Below are positions 36,124 to 44,952 of a DNA stretch of 64,000 bases, piece by piece. This stretch comes from Chitinophaga nivalis. Lineage in GTDB: Bacteria; Bacteroidota; Bacteroidia; Chitinophagales; Chitinophagaceae. The notes below the pieces were generated by a model. It saw only the letters and a list, made by a program, of their open reading frames with translations, searched no databases and was not told where the DNA came from. A program made the position numbers and the translations under genes. Position 1 is the first letter of the stretch; every line of letters begins with the position of its first letter. The stretch is taken from positions 4,635,989-4,699,988 of the forward strand of contig NZ_JAPDNR010000001.1 in assembly GCF_025989125.1 (NCBI RefSeq), read 5' to 3'.

Positions 36124-36254
36124 TTGTAAACTTTTTTTGTTACAAAGGTGAAAATAAACATTTTTTGGACAGCAACTTCATTGCCGTGTAAATAATTATT
36201 TTTAAAATCCTTACTTTCAATGAAGTACTATAAAAAAGCTAACAAACTATTTCT

Positions 36255-36262
36255 TAACTTCG
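36255..36262 (+). promoter_or_regulatory. Probable -7 element for thrS
   Basis: TAACTTCG has one mismatch to TAnnTTTG and lies 61 bp before the chosen thrS ATG. Confidence 0.35.
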
Positions 36263-36323
36263 CAAACATTTTATAAAGGAAATATAGCCCATATGAAAAA
36301 GTATGGTGCTAATAGCAAAACGT

Positions 36324-38264
36324 ATGATAAATATCACTTTTCCGGATGGCGCAGTTCGTCAGTATGAACCAGGAGTAACTGCATTGGACATTGCCAAATC
36401 CATCAGCGAAGGATTGGCACGTAAAGTATTGGCAGCAAAAATTAATGGACAGGTAGTGGATGCTACCCGTCCGGTTATGACGGATAGCACGCTGCAACTG
36501 CTGACGTGGGTGGATACGGATGGTAAAGCCACCATGTGGCATTCCTCTGCACACTTAATGGCCGAAGCATTGGAAGCTTTGTATCCGGGTGTGAAGCTGG
36601 GATATGGACCCGCCATTGAAAACGGATTCTATTACGATATCGATCTGGGAGGCCGTACCATCACCGACGAAGACCTGAAAAAGGTAGAAGCCAAAATGGT
36701 GGAACTGTCTAAACAGAACAGCACATATGTCCGTAAGGAGGTAAGCAAAGCTGATGCCCTGTCTTACTTTACGGAGAAAGGAGATGAATACAAGCTGGAA
36801 ACCATTAATGAACTGGCAGACGGCAGTATCAGCTTCTATACACAAGGCGCTTTTACAGATCTGTGCCGCGGCCCACACATTCCGCACACAGGTTTCATTA
36901 AAGCCATTAAACTGACCAACATTGCCGGTGCTTACTGGCGTGGGAACGAAAAAAACAAGATGCTGACCCGCATCTATGGTATTACTTTCCCCAACCAGAA
37001 AGAGCTGGACGAATACCTGGCACTCATCGAAGAGGCCAAAAAACGTGATCACCGCAAACTCGGAAAGGAACTGGAACTCTTTGCCTTCTCCGAAAAAGTG
37101 GGATTGGGCCTGCCTATGTGGCTGCCGAAAGGCGCTATGCTGCGTGAACGTTTACAACGTTTCCTGCAGGATGCACAGCTGGCCAGCGGTTATCTGCCGG
37201 TAGTGACGCCACATATCGGTAATAAAAACCTGTACATTACATCCGGACACTACGAAAAATATGGTAAAGACAGTTTTCAGCCTATCCACACACCGGAAGA
37301 AGGTGAGGAGTTTATGCTGAAGCCGATGAACTGTCCGCATCACTGCGAATTGTATAAGGCATCGCCTAAGTCATACAAGGACTTACCGGTGCGTTTCGCG
37401 GAATTCGGTACTGTGTACCGTTACGAACAACATGGTGAACTGCATGGCCTGACCCGTGTACGTGGGTTTACTCAGGATGATGCGCACCTGTTTTGCCGTC
37501 CGGATCAGGTAAAGGAAGAATTCTGTAAGGTAATTGATCTCGTGATGCACGTGTTCAAGAGCCTCGACTTCCAGGATTACGTAGCACAGATCTCCCTGCG
37601 CGATAAAGAAGACCGTTCCAAGTACATCGGTTCAGAAGCGAACTGGGAGCTGGCAGAACAGGCGATCATTGAATCCGCTGCGGAAAAAGGACTGAAAACC
37701 GTGACTGAATATGGCGAAGCGGCCTTCTATGGTCCTAAGCTGGATTTCATGGTGAAAGATGCCCTGGGCCGTAAATGGCAGCTGGGTACCATTCAGGTGG
37801 ATTACAACCTGCCGGAACGTTTTGAACTGGAGTATATCGGGGCAGATAATGCCAAACACCGTCCTGTAATGATTCACCGGGCGCCGTTTGGTTCCCTGGA
37901 AAGATTTATTGCCGTATTGATCGAACATTGCGCCGGTAAATTCCCGCTTTGGCTGACACCTACCCAGGTGAAAGTGCTGCCTATCAGTGATAAGACACAG
38001 GAATATGCAGAAAAAGTAGCAGAAGTGCTGAAAAAAGCGGAAATTCGCGCAGAAATAGACGATAGAAGTGAGAAGATAGGTAAGAAGATCCGGGAAGCAG
38101 AACTGGCAAAGATCCCGTATATGCTGGTATTAGGCGAGAAAGAAGCTGCAGATAACATCGTAGCTGTTCGCCGTCAATCAAAAGGTGATCTCGGAACAAT
38201 GACGCTGGAACAGTTTACAGCGTTGGTAAATGAAGAAGTGACGAATAGAAAGCCCATTGAGTAA
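36324..38264 (+). CDS. thrS: Threonine-tRNA ligase
   Basis: About 646 residues from the ATG at 36324 (MINITFPDG), which begins the TGS domain as in other ThrS; an ATG 21 bp upstream is also in frame. The editing domain contains HSSAHLMAEAL. The catalytic core has zinc-binding C in MNCPHHC, motif 2 RVRGFTQDDAHLFC and motif 3 HRAPFGSLERF. An anticodon-binding domain forms the C terminus. It charges tRNA-Thr. infC follows by about 170 bp with its own promoter-like element. Confidence 0.97.
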   Translation: MINITFPDGAVRQYEPGVTALDIAKSISEGLARKVLAAKINGQVVDATRPVMTDSTLQLLTWVDTDGKATMWHSSAHLMAEALEALYPGVKLGYGPAIENGFYYDIDLGGRTITDEDLKKVEAKMVELSKQNSTYVRKEVSKADALSYFTEKGDEYKLETINELADGSISFYTQGAFTDLCRGPHIPHTGFIKAIKLTNIAGAYWRGNEKNKMLTRIYGITFPNQKELDEYLALIEEAKKRDHRKLGKELELFAFSEKVGLGLPMWLPKGAMLRERLQRFLQDAQLASGYLPVVTPHIGNKNLYITSGHYEKYGKDSFQPIHTPEEGEEFMLKPMNCPHHCELYKASPKSYKDLPVRFAEFGTVYRYEQHGELHGLTRVRGFTQDDAHLFCRPDQVKEEFCKVIDLVMHVFKSLDFQDYVAQISLRDKEDRSKYIGSEANWELAEQAIIESAAEKGLKTVTEYGEAAFYGPKLDFMVKDALGRKWQLGTIQVDYNLPERFELEYIGADNAKHRPVMIHRAPFGSLERFIAVLIEHCAGKFPLWLTPTQVKVLPISDKTQEYAEKVAEVLKKAEIRAEIDDRSEKIGKKIREAELAKIPYMLVLGEKEAADNIVAVRRQSKGDLGTMTLEQFTALVNEEVTNRKPIE

Positions 38265-38346
38265 CAAGTGTTAAATGTGGAAAAAAAGTATATAAAACAA
38301 TGAACATTACTGAATTCAGGTATGTTAATTGCTTTAATTTTCCCCT

Positions 38347-38354
38347 TACTTTTG
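38347..38354 (+). promoter_or_regulatory. -7 element for infC
   Basis: TACTTTTG, a TAnnTTTG match. It gives an infC leader of about 75 nt that contains the inverted repeat at 38369-38393. Confidence 0.5.
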
Positions 38355-38368
38355 TATAAAGTTGTTTT

Positions 38369-38405
38369 TGGTCCATGGACGAAATGTGGACCATGGACTA
38401 TGGAC
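38369..38405 (+). promoter_or_regulatory. Inverted and direct repeats in infC leader
   Basis: TGGTCCA (38369-38375) pairs with TGGACCA (38387-38393); each half contains the self-complementary CCATGG. ATGGAC recurs three times (38375, 38393 and 38400). In a leader of a translation factor this could be an autoregulatory or ribosome-binding structure. Confidence 0.4.
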
Positions 38406-38433
38406 AATTAATTATTTAATTTTATTTTTCTTA

Positions 38434-39138
38434 ATGCAACAAAGACCCAGACCAAGTTTTGGCGGTAACAATCGGGGAAGAAACCCCAACTTCCGCAGGG
38501 AACAACAACAAGAACATCGCACCAACAGGATGATACGCGTTCCTGAGGTAAGACTTGTAGGCGAGAACATTGAGGTAGGTGTCTACAGAACTGAAGAAGC
38601 GTTGCGCTTGGCGGAAGAACAAGGTTTAGACCTGGTGGAAATTTCTCCAAATGCTGTTCCTCCCGTTTGCCGTATCATCGACTACAATAAATTCCTCTAC
38701 GAGAAGAAGAAGAAGGAAAAGGAGATGAAGGCGAAGGCACATAAAAGCGAAGTGAAAGAAATTCGTTTTACGCCTAACACCGATGATCATGACTTCGATT
38801 TCAAGGCTAAACATGCGGAAAGCTTCCTGAAAGACGGTAACAAGGTTAAAACCTATGTACAGTTTAAAGGTCGCGCCATTATGTTTAAAGAGCGCGGTGA
38901 GCTGATTCTGCTGAAATTCGCAGAAAGACTGGCAGAAGTGGGTGGCCTGGAAAGCATGCCTACCATGGAAGGTAAACGTATGATTGCCATCTTCGCGCCT
39001 AAAGCAGCCAAGAAAAAAGAAAAAGAACCTAAGGAACCACGTGAACCTAAAGGTCCTAAAGAAGCGCCTAAAGAAGCACCTCAGGCTCCTACTACACCTC
39101 CTGCCGCTGAAACCCAGCCGGAGAAAGGAAATGAGTAG
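38434..39138 (+). CDS. infC: Translation initiation factor IF-3
   Basis: 234 residues from the ATG at 38434. An upstream extension of the frame comes from the leader and is not IF-3. The N-terminal tail is rich in Gln/Arg/Asn. IF3-N contains IRVPEVRLVGENIEVG and DLVEISPNAVPPVCRI, and IF3-C contains KEIRFTPNTDDHDFDFK and GRAIMFKERGE. The C-terminal extension of about 45 residues is rich in Lys/Glu/Pro/Ala. IF-3 splits ribosomes and proofreads initiation. In most bacteria rpmI and rplT follow; here a terminator does. Confidence 0.96.
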   Translation: MQQRPRPSFGGNNRGRNPNFRREQQQEHRTNRMIRVPEVRLVGENIEVGVYRTEEALRLAEEQGLDLVEISPNAVPPVCRIIDYNKFLYEKKKKEKEMKAKAHKSEVKEIRFTPNTDDHDFDFKAKHAESFLKDGNKVKTYVQFKGRAIMFKERGELILLKFAERLAEVGGLESMPTMEGKRMIAIFAPKAAKKKEKEPKEPREPKGPKEAPKEAPQAPTTPPAAETQPEKGNE

Positions 39139-39162
39139 TCTTCCGCTTCATATCTGATTAAA

Positions 39163-39205
39163 AAAGCAGCACAGACGAGGTCTTGTACCAGTTGTGCTGC
39201 TTTCT
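39163..39205. terminator. Terminator after infC
   Basis: AAAGCAGCACA (39163-39173) pairs with TGTGCTGCTTT (39193-39203), with A-rich and T-rich flanks. It also serves the convergent HEAT-like gene. Confidence 0.88.
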
Positions 39206-39258
39206 TAGTTAAAGTATGCCTGCAGTCTTTGTTCACCCAAACAAAGGCGTGTATCTTT

Positions 39259-39777
39259 CTATGCTTTAATCATCGCCATAACCTTCTTTGCGCGCGACCG
39301 GAAGCCCGCAGAAGGATTGTGTTCCAGCTGATCTGTAATCAGCAGCCGGATCTCGTTTTTTATTTCCGGATAGGTGGTGGCCAGATTGGCCAATACTGTC
39401 ATGGAAAAGACTTTCACCGCTACGGCTTCCGCCGGATCTTCCAGAAAAATAAAACAGGTATTCATTACGGCGCCGTGCAGCGCTGCCGGCACCGGCAGGA
39501 ATTGCAGTATCCGCAATACATTTCGTTTAACCGCTACCGGTATATCTTCTGCTTCCATTCTGGCTACCATCGCTGGCAGGTGAGGAAGTATCAAGGCCGG
39601 ATATTTTTCTGCTACAAAAGAAGCAATCCAGGCCGCACGTTGTACCACCCTGTATTCATCATGCAGCAATAATTGAATGAGGGCATCCACCCGTTGGGGG
39701 TTATTGCCTATCCACGCAGCGATCTGTAAGGATTGCGCGCGGGAATGTTCTGTGAGTATGGCTGTCCGTAATTCCAT
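39259..39777 (-). CDS. HEAT-repeat-like protein of unknown function
   Basis: 172 residues, all helical, with HEAT-type pairs such as VDALIQLLLHDEYRVVQRAAW (20-40 region) and VFSMTVLANLATTYPEIKNEI (about 120-140). No catalytic motif or signal peptide was seen. It is a probable protein-interaction scaffold in the cytosol. It starts 34 bp after the stop of the HD-domain gene on the same strand, so the two may be co-transcribed. Confidence 0.7.
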   Translation of the reverse strand: MELRTAILTEHSRAQSLQIAAWIGNNPQRVDALIQLLLHDEYRVVQRAAWIASFVAEKYPALILPHLPAMVARMEAEDIPVAVKRNVLRILQFLPVPAALHGAVMNTCFIFLEDPAEAVAVKVFSMTVLANLATTYPEIKNEIRLLITDQLEHNPSAGFRSRAKKVMAMIKA

Positions 39778-39810
39778 GGGGCAGCAATTTAAGCGGAAGC
39801 TGTGAAATTG

Positions 39811-40416
39811 TCAAATAGCTACAGCTTGTTCCGGGGGAAGGGTCATGTGTTGCAGCAGATACTGCCGGGTTCTTGCTTTCATACGGGTTACATCTTCCGG
39901 TAATACCGGTACCTCCGTTATCTTACCCATATCATCCCATATCCGGATCTGAATATATTGCTGATAAAAGGGATCACTGCGGAATATCGCGGCTTCTTCC
40001 TCACTCATCGGGCCTCCCTGGTATTCCAGGGTTTGTTTGCTGGCCTCCGACAGGGTATCGTAGTAGGCACTGTCAATGGAGGTGAGGTAACGCTTGGCGG
40101 CAACATGGCTGGCTACCAGGCTGATTAACTTCTCAGGGAAGCCGCATTCGCGGAGGAAGGCGCCTCCCAGGTCGTCGTGGGCCTGCGTACCGTAAACGCC
40201 CATCTGGGTTTCTTCCTCAAAGAAATGGCCGATATCATGCAGGAAAGCTGCCAGAATCATTTCGTCACTGAATCCCGTATTTTCTGCGATCAGGGCACTT
40301 TGCATCATATGCATCAGCATCGTCACATTTTCACCGTATTCCAGATGACCATGGGTAGCGTACAGGTTAAAAATCTTATCGGCAATGGCGGTCGCTTGTA
40401 ATTCGTGTTGGTCCAT
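39811..40416 (-). CDS. PhnZ-like HD-domain protein (putative diiron oxygenase)
   Basis: 201 residues. Metal-ligand residues of the HD fold are at H36, H60-D61 (FLHDIGHF), H64, H80, H104 (ASHVAAKRY) and D161 (IRIWDDMGK). These fall at almost the same positions as in PhnZ, a mixed-valent diiron oxygenase that cleaves 2-amino-1-hydroxyethylphosphonate. The active-site Tyr and Glu may be Y27 and E29 (EYGEN). No phnY or other phosphonate gene lies nearby, so the substrate may differ. A plain phosphohydrolase is the alternative. Confidence 0.75.
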   Translation of the reverse strand: MDQHELQATAIADKIFNLYATHGHLEYGENVTMLMHMMQSALIAENTGFSDEMILAAFLHDIGHFFEEETQMGVYGTQAHDDLGGAFLRECGFPEKLISLVASHVAAKRYLTSIDSAYYDTLSEASKQTLEYQGGPMSEEEAAIFRSDPFYQQYIQIRIWDDMGKITEVPVLPEDVTRMKARTRQYLLQHMTLPPEQAVAI

Positions 40417-40734
40417 TTTCGTGTATTGTTAGACGTTACTACTGCAGCGGAGGTATCATGATCACTCGTGAGATGGATGCTGTTGGCATTACCGCAGAAG
40501 CATGTATGAACCGTTGTCAGTATTTTGAGGGCATAGTTATGTATGCGGCTATTAATATCGGTAATTCGTCAGCAAAAGGTGTTACCGCAACATTAAGTTT
40601 TTGTTAGGTAAAAAGGGAGATCATATCCGGTAGGGAAGCACCTTGTTTTCAAGTGGGATTAACCGGCAGGAATCGCTGGCTGAAAATAATAATCCATTAC
40701 CTTTGGGCTTTACAACAATATCAAACATAAACGA
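40417..40734. other. Intergenic region, divergent promoters
   Basis: 318 bp between the HD-domain gene and the CDF transporter. TACCTTTG at 40698-40705, an exact TAnnTTTG match, lies 30 bp before the CDF TTG start. No other feature was seen. Confidence 0.45.
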
Positions 40735-41712
40735 TTGCTAAAAAGAGAATTGCGCGTCATCCTGGTGTCGCTGATCGTTAGTTTCATCCTGACCGCTGCA
40801 AAGTTTGCAGCCTACTTCATGACCCATTCCGTGGCTATTTTATCGGATGCCCTGGAATCTATTATTAATGTCATTGCAGGTGGCTTTGCCTGTTACAGTA
40901 TTTATCTGGCCGGACAACCCAAAGATGCCAACCATCCTTATGGACATGGTAAGGTGGAATTTTTTTCCATTGGCTTCGAAGGCGCCATGATCTTTATTGC
41001 CGGCCTGCTGATTCTGTTCAAGGCGGTACAGTATTTCATTACCCCACGGGTGCTGCATGAAATGGTAAACGGTTTGTGGGTAGTAGGCGCCACCACCATT
41101 GCCAACCTGTTCTTAGGACTGTATCTGCTCCGCTCAGGTAAACAGTTATCGTCGATTACGATCAGTGGGAATGGCCAGCATATTATGACGGATGTTTACA
41201 GCAGTGTGGGGCTGATGGTGGCTTTGGCCATTATTCAGTTTACCGGCTGGAACTGGCTGGATCCGGTGGTTTCCGTATTAATGGGATCCCTGATTCTGGT
41301 GAAAGGATATCAACTGATGCGGCGTTCCATTTCCGGTCTGATGGATGAAACGGATATGAAGACGATTGACCGGATCATTGACATCCTGGTGGCCAGCCGC
41401 CGGGAAAACTGGATTGATGTACACAATATGCGGGTGCAGCAATACGGTAATAATTACCACATGGATTGTCATGTTACCTTGCCTTATTATCTCTCGCTAC
41501 ATGAGGCACATGAAGAAATGAAATGCATTGAACAACTGGTTAATAAAGGGTTTGAAGGAAGTGAGGTAGAGTTTTTCATACACATGGACCCCTGCATTCC
41601 TTCCTGTTGCCACTACTGTCTGAAAGAGGCCTGCCCGGTGAGGGGAGATGCTTTTAGGGGTAAGATTGACTGGACCCGCGCCAATGTGCTGCCTAACCGG
41701 AAACATGGATAA
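40735..41712 (+). CDS. Cation diffusion facilitator transporter with Cys-rich tail
   Basis: 325 residues from a TTG at 40735; no in-frame ATG precedes the conserved start LKRELRVILVSL. Six membrane segments are predicted. Zinc-site residues appear in HSVAILSDALESIIN and in TSGNGQH-like and MTDVYSS segments; HPYGHGKVEFF is the usual CDF motif. The cytosolic ferredoxin-like domain follows (IDVHNMRVQQYGNNYHMDCHV). An unusual tail PCIPSCCHYCLKEACPVR carries five cysteines and a histidine. It exports divalent metals such as zinc, iron or manganese; which one is not clear. Confidence 0.9.
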   Translation: MLKRELRVILVSLIVSFILTAAKFAAYFMTHSVAILSDALESIINVIAGGFACYSIYLAGQPKDANHPYGHGKVEFFSIGFEGAMIFIAGLLILFKAVQYFITPRVLHEMVNGLWVVGATTIANLFLGLYLLRSGKQLSSITISGNGQHIMTDVYSSVGLMVALAIIQFTGWNWLDPVVSVLMGSLILVKGYQLMRRSISGLMDETDMKTIDRIIDILVASRRENWIDVHNMRVQQYGNNYHMDCHVTLPYYLSLHEAHEEMKCIEQLVNKGFEGSEVEFFIHMDPCIPSCCHYCLKEACPVRGDAFRGKIDWTRANVLPNRKHG

Positions 41713-41733
41713 CCATACTTTATTGTCATAAAA

Positions 41734-41790
41734 AATCAGGAGCAGTGATACGGATTAATCATCTTCCGTTAGCTGCTCCTGATTCTTTTT
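41734..41790. terminator. Bidirectional terminator
   Basis: AATCAGGAGCAG (41734-41745) pairs with CTGCTCCTGATT (41773-41784), followed by CTTTTT and preceded by AAAA, between convergent genes. Confidence 0.88.
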
Positions 41791-41807
41791 ATGGATACCT
41801 GAAAATA

Positions 41808-43019
41808 TTATTCTTCTCCTGCTTCTTCACCATCACCATGTCCCAGGATTTCCCGGACTGGTTTCACCGCCTGGTAGATACTGCGGTTATATTTATTGCC
41901 TAAAATAATCAGGGTAGTAGTGTCTTGTACAAAACGATAGAATACCGTATTGTTACCATGCCACCAGCCATTGTGATATACAATGTTTTTGGTGCTGTCA
42001 GGATACACCATTAAACGCCATCCCAATCCGTAGTTACGGATGCCTGGTTTCTCGTGGCTATAGGGGCTGTAAGCTGCCCGTAGTATGGTATCGCCCAACA
42101 GGTGGCCGGAGTAGAGGGCCTGATCCCATTTCAGCATATCGCGTGCACTGCTGTAAATACCTTTGTCGCCCATGACGCCATCAAAATAAGTATCTGGTTC
42201 CGCCTGGCCATTGTACTTATGGCTTTGCGTCTGATGTGGTCTTACTGCAGATGACGGATCATATACAAAGGTGCTGGTCATGCCCAGCGGCTTGAAGAAG
42301 GTTTGTTGCATGAAGTCGGCGTACTTTTGTCCGCTTACTTTTTCTATGATCGCTGCCAGCAGCAGGTAATTGGTGTTGCAATACTGGAAGTGGGTATTGG
42401 GCAGGTGCTGAATGGGCGGCTTATGCGCTTCCATCAGCCGGATCACTTCATTGTTGGTAATAAAGCGGGAACGGTCTTCCCACAGACTGTCGCAGAAATA
42501 CAGGTAGTTGGGCAAACCACTGCGGTGGTTCAGCAACATCCGTACATTGATGCCTTTATACGGAAACTCCGGGAAGAAGCGCTGGAGGGAATCTTCGAGG
42601 CTGAGTTGTTCTTTTTGTATGAGCCACAATGCGGCAGCACCGGTAAAGGTTTTGGAAACAGAGGCCAGCTGAAAAGAGGAGCTATCCATGATTTCAGATT
42701 TGGTCCGGAAGTTCTCCAATCCATGATAGGCTTCAAAAAGGATCACGCCTTTTTTAGCCACCAATATGGCGCCGTTAAATCCTGCCCGTAAAAGTTTCGT
42801 GTTGTAAAATGCCTGCAACTCCCGCTGTATCTGCACAGTGCGGGGCGATTTCAATATCGCTTCCTTTGCTGCGGCCGACAGGCCGAGCGTATAAAGTGAA
42901 CTATCGGTAGCTTGTTTTTTTCTCTTTGCTGCCTGGCGGGCTGCATTACTCTGGCAGCTGGTGATAAAGGCAAATCCTGTTATTGTTAAGATGATACTTA
43001 CTGCTTTCAAGCGCTTCAT
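41808..43019 (-). CDS. Serine hydrolase (beta-lactamase/esterase class C fold), lipoprotein
   Basis: 403 residues. The lipoprotein signal has a lipobox at FITSC. Active-site motifs of the penicillin-binding-protein fold are SVSK (Ser nucleophile and Lys), YCNTNY (Tyr) and HNGWWHG in the KTG position. It is periplasmic or outer-membrane anchored. Members hydrolyse peptides or esters; true beta-lactamase activity is not implied. It is monocistronic, with convergent neighbours on its 3' side. Confidence 0.88.
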   Translation of the reverse strand: MKRLKAVSIILTITGFAFITSCQSNAARQAAKRKKQATDSSLYTLGLSAAAKEAILKSPRTVQIQRELQAFYNTKLLRAGFNGAILVAKKGVILFEAYHGLENFRTKSEIMDSSSFQLASVSKTFTGAAALWLIQKEQLSLEDSLQRFFPEFPYKGINVRMLLNHRSGLPNYLYFCDSLWEDRSRFITNNEVIRLMEAHKPPIQHLPNTHFQYCNTNYLLLAAIIEKVSGQKYADFMQQTFFKPLGMTSTFVYDPSSAVRPHQTQSHKYNGQAEPDTYFDGVMGDKGIYSSARDMLKWDQALYSGHLLGDTILRAAYSPYSHEKPGIRNYGLGWRLMVYPDSTKNIVYHNGWWHGNNTVFYRFVQDTTTLIILGNKYNRSIYQAVKPVREILGHGDGEEAGEE

Positions 43020-43334
43020 TACTGGGTATGTGTCTGCGTATTAAAATTCAATGACTCCTAAAATCAAAGCGCTAAATTTATAATCAAACTGCTTGTCTGC
43101 CAAATAAAAACCCATCATTCATCTGCATTTAAGGCATTTTTAAGCCCGGATGCTAAACAAACTTTAAAAAACAGACCTGTGAAAGGTGTTTTTTTGATAA
43201 AAATCGAATTTGGTTATACTGGTGTTTGATAATTCCCGAACATCGAGTAGGTTTGTGCCTTGTTTTTCCCCGCGTATCCGCAATTATTAAGCCAATTGCA
43301 CTATTGAAATATACATATAATTCATTATAATATT
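43020..43334. other. Intergenic region between divergent genes
   Basis: 315 bp, AT-rich, between the serine hydrolase and serA, which diverge. Nothing recognisable was seen beyond presumed promoters. Confidence 0.4.
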
Positions 43335-44570
43335 ATGGATCAGCAAAAGTCGACAAGTTATCCGAAGGAGAAAATCAGCATCTTACTGTTGGAAAACATC
43401 AGCGATACCGCCGTAGCAGAATTTACGGCAGCGGGATATAATGTCCGCAAGTTAGCCGGTGCGTTAAGTGAGGAAGAGCTGATAAAGGAAGTGAAAGAAG
43501 TACATCTGCTGGGTATCCGTTCAAAAACCCAGGTAACACGGAAGGTGCTGGCAGCCGCAAAGAAACTGCAGGCCATCGGGTGTTTCTGTATCGGCACCAA
43601 TCAGGTAGATCTGAAAGCTGCTACGCAACATGGTGTAGCCGTTTTTAACGCCCCTTATTCCAACACCAGATCGGTAGCGGAACTGGTAATAGGGTTATCG
43701 ATTATCCTGATCCGCCGTATTGTAGATAAAAATGCGGCCGCACATAATGGTATCTGGATGAAAGAAGCTACCGGCAGTTATGAACTGCGTGGTAAAACTT
43801 TGGGCATTATCGGATATGGCAACATCGGCAGTCAGGTAAGCGTACTCGCAGAAGGACTGGGGCTGAATGTGATCTATTATGATGCCGAAACCAAACTGCC
43901 TTTAGGCAATGCGGTACAGTACCGCACGCTCAAAGAAGTTTTTGAACAGGCAGATATTATCTCCCTGCATGTGCCTTCCAACAAGGCTACTGCAAATATG
44001 ATCAACCAGGAAACCCTGAGCTATGTTAAGAAAGGCGCGATCTTCCTGAACTATGCCCGCGGAGAAGTGGTAGACCTGGAGGCACTGAAAGATGCCCTGG
44101 AAAGCGGACAGTTATCCGGTGCTGCTATTGATGTATTTCCTGTAGAGCCGGAAAAAAACGGCGCTGCTTTCAATACACCCCTGCAAAAACTCTCCAATGT
44201 AATCCTGACGCCACACATCGGCGGCAGCACGGAAGAAGCGCAGCATAATATTGGTCTCGACGTGAGCAGTAAAATGCTGAATTACCTGGAGAAGGGCGCC
44301 AGCTTTGGTTCACACTCTGTTCCGGCCATCAGTGTACCGCCTATTGAAAATACACATCGTATCCTGCACGTGCATGAGAACGTACCAGGTGTATTATCTG
44401 CTATCAATACGGCATTATCTGAAAATAAAATCAATATCCTCGGTCAGTATCTGAAAACCAATGACCAGATTGGTTATGTAGTATTGGATGTGGACAGGCA
44501 GCTGTCGCAGGAAGCAGCGGCATTGCTGAAAAATGTAAAACATACGATCAAGACCAGGTTACTGTATTGA
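43335..44570 (+). CDS. serA: D-3-phosphoglycerate dehydrogenase
   Basis: 411 residues. The NAD-binding loop GYGNIGS lies at 160-166. Catalytic residues sit in NYARGEVVDL (Arg), a following Glu in DVFPVEPEKNG, and His in LTPHIGGSTEEAQ. The C-terminal ACT domain (about 335-411, VHENVPGVLSAINTALSENK) binds serine for feedback control. It is the E. coli-type short SerA, without the extra domain of long forms. It catalyses the first step of serine synthesis and may also reduce 2-oxoglutarate. serC and serB are not adjacent. Confidence 0.96.
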   Translation: MDQQKSTSYPKEKISILLLENISDTAVAEFTAAGYNVRKLAGALSEEELIKEVKEVHLLGIRSKTQVTRKVLAAAKKLQAIGCFCIGTNQVDLKAATQHGVAVFNAPYSNTRSVAELVIGLSIILIRRIVDKNAAAHNGIWMKEATGSYELRGKTLGIIGYGNIGSQVSVLAEGLGLNVIYYDAETKLPLGNAVQYRTLKEVFEQADIISLHVPSNKATANMINQETLSYVKKGAIFLNYARGEVVDLEALKDALESGQLSGAAIDVFPVEPEKNGAAFNTPLQKLSNVILTPHIGGSTEEAQHNIGLDVSSKMLNYLEKGASFGSHSVPAISVPPIENTHRILHVHENVPGVLSAINTALSENKINILGQYLKTNDQIGYVVLDVDRQLSQEAAALLKNVKHTIKTRLLY

Positions 44571-44952
44571 TCCCGGATACTTTCCGGTATAGTGCGCCTG
44601 TCGCCACCCAAACAACCAGGAATAAATTGCCTGTTGTAGGGTGGAGGCAGGCGTACTGCGTTATGATCGGGCAGGAGGGATGGGGGTAGTGTGCAGGGCT
44701 GCAACACTACCGGAATAACCGATGTACGGCGCTAAAACATAGTGGAATGCGGGAAATATACCGACTGGCCGCCCCGGCCACCTGCAGCTCAAACAGGCAG
44801 GTCTGCCTGTAATGATGACCAACCCCGAATGCGTAATTCCTGTTTCATCTGTTTTTACGGCCCATTCAACGATTCCCGGTTTTTTATACATTTTTAATTC
44901 TCATCTTTCAGTTTTCTTTGCTAACCTTGTGGTGCAACAGAAAACCGCACAC
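44571..44952. other. Intergenic region
   Basis: 382 bp after serA. A near-consensus -7 element (TAACCTTG, near 44921) precedes the next gene. No convincing terminator or small gene was seen. Confidence 0.35.

Noticed and set aside
36293..36367. Short 24-codon frame before thrS as a leader peptide
   Set aside because: It overlaps the thrS start out of frame and has no threonine run; no attenuator structure was seen.
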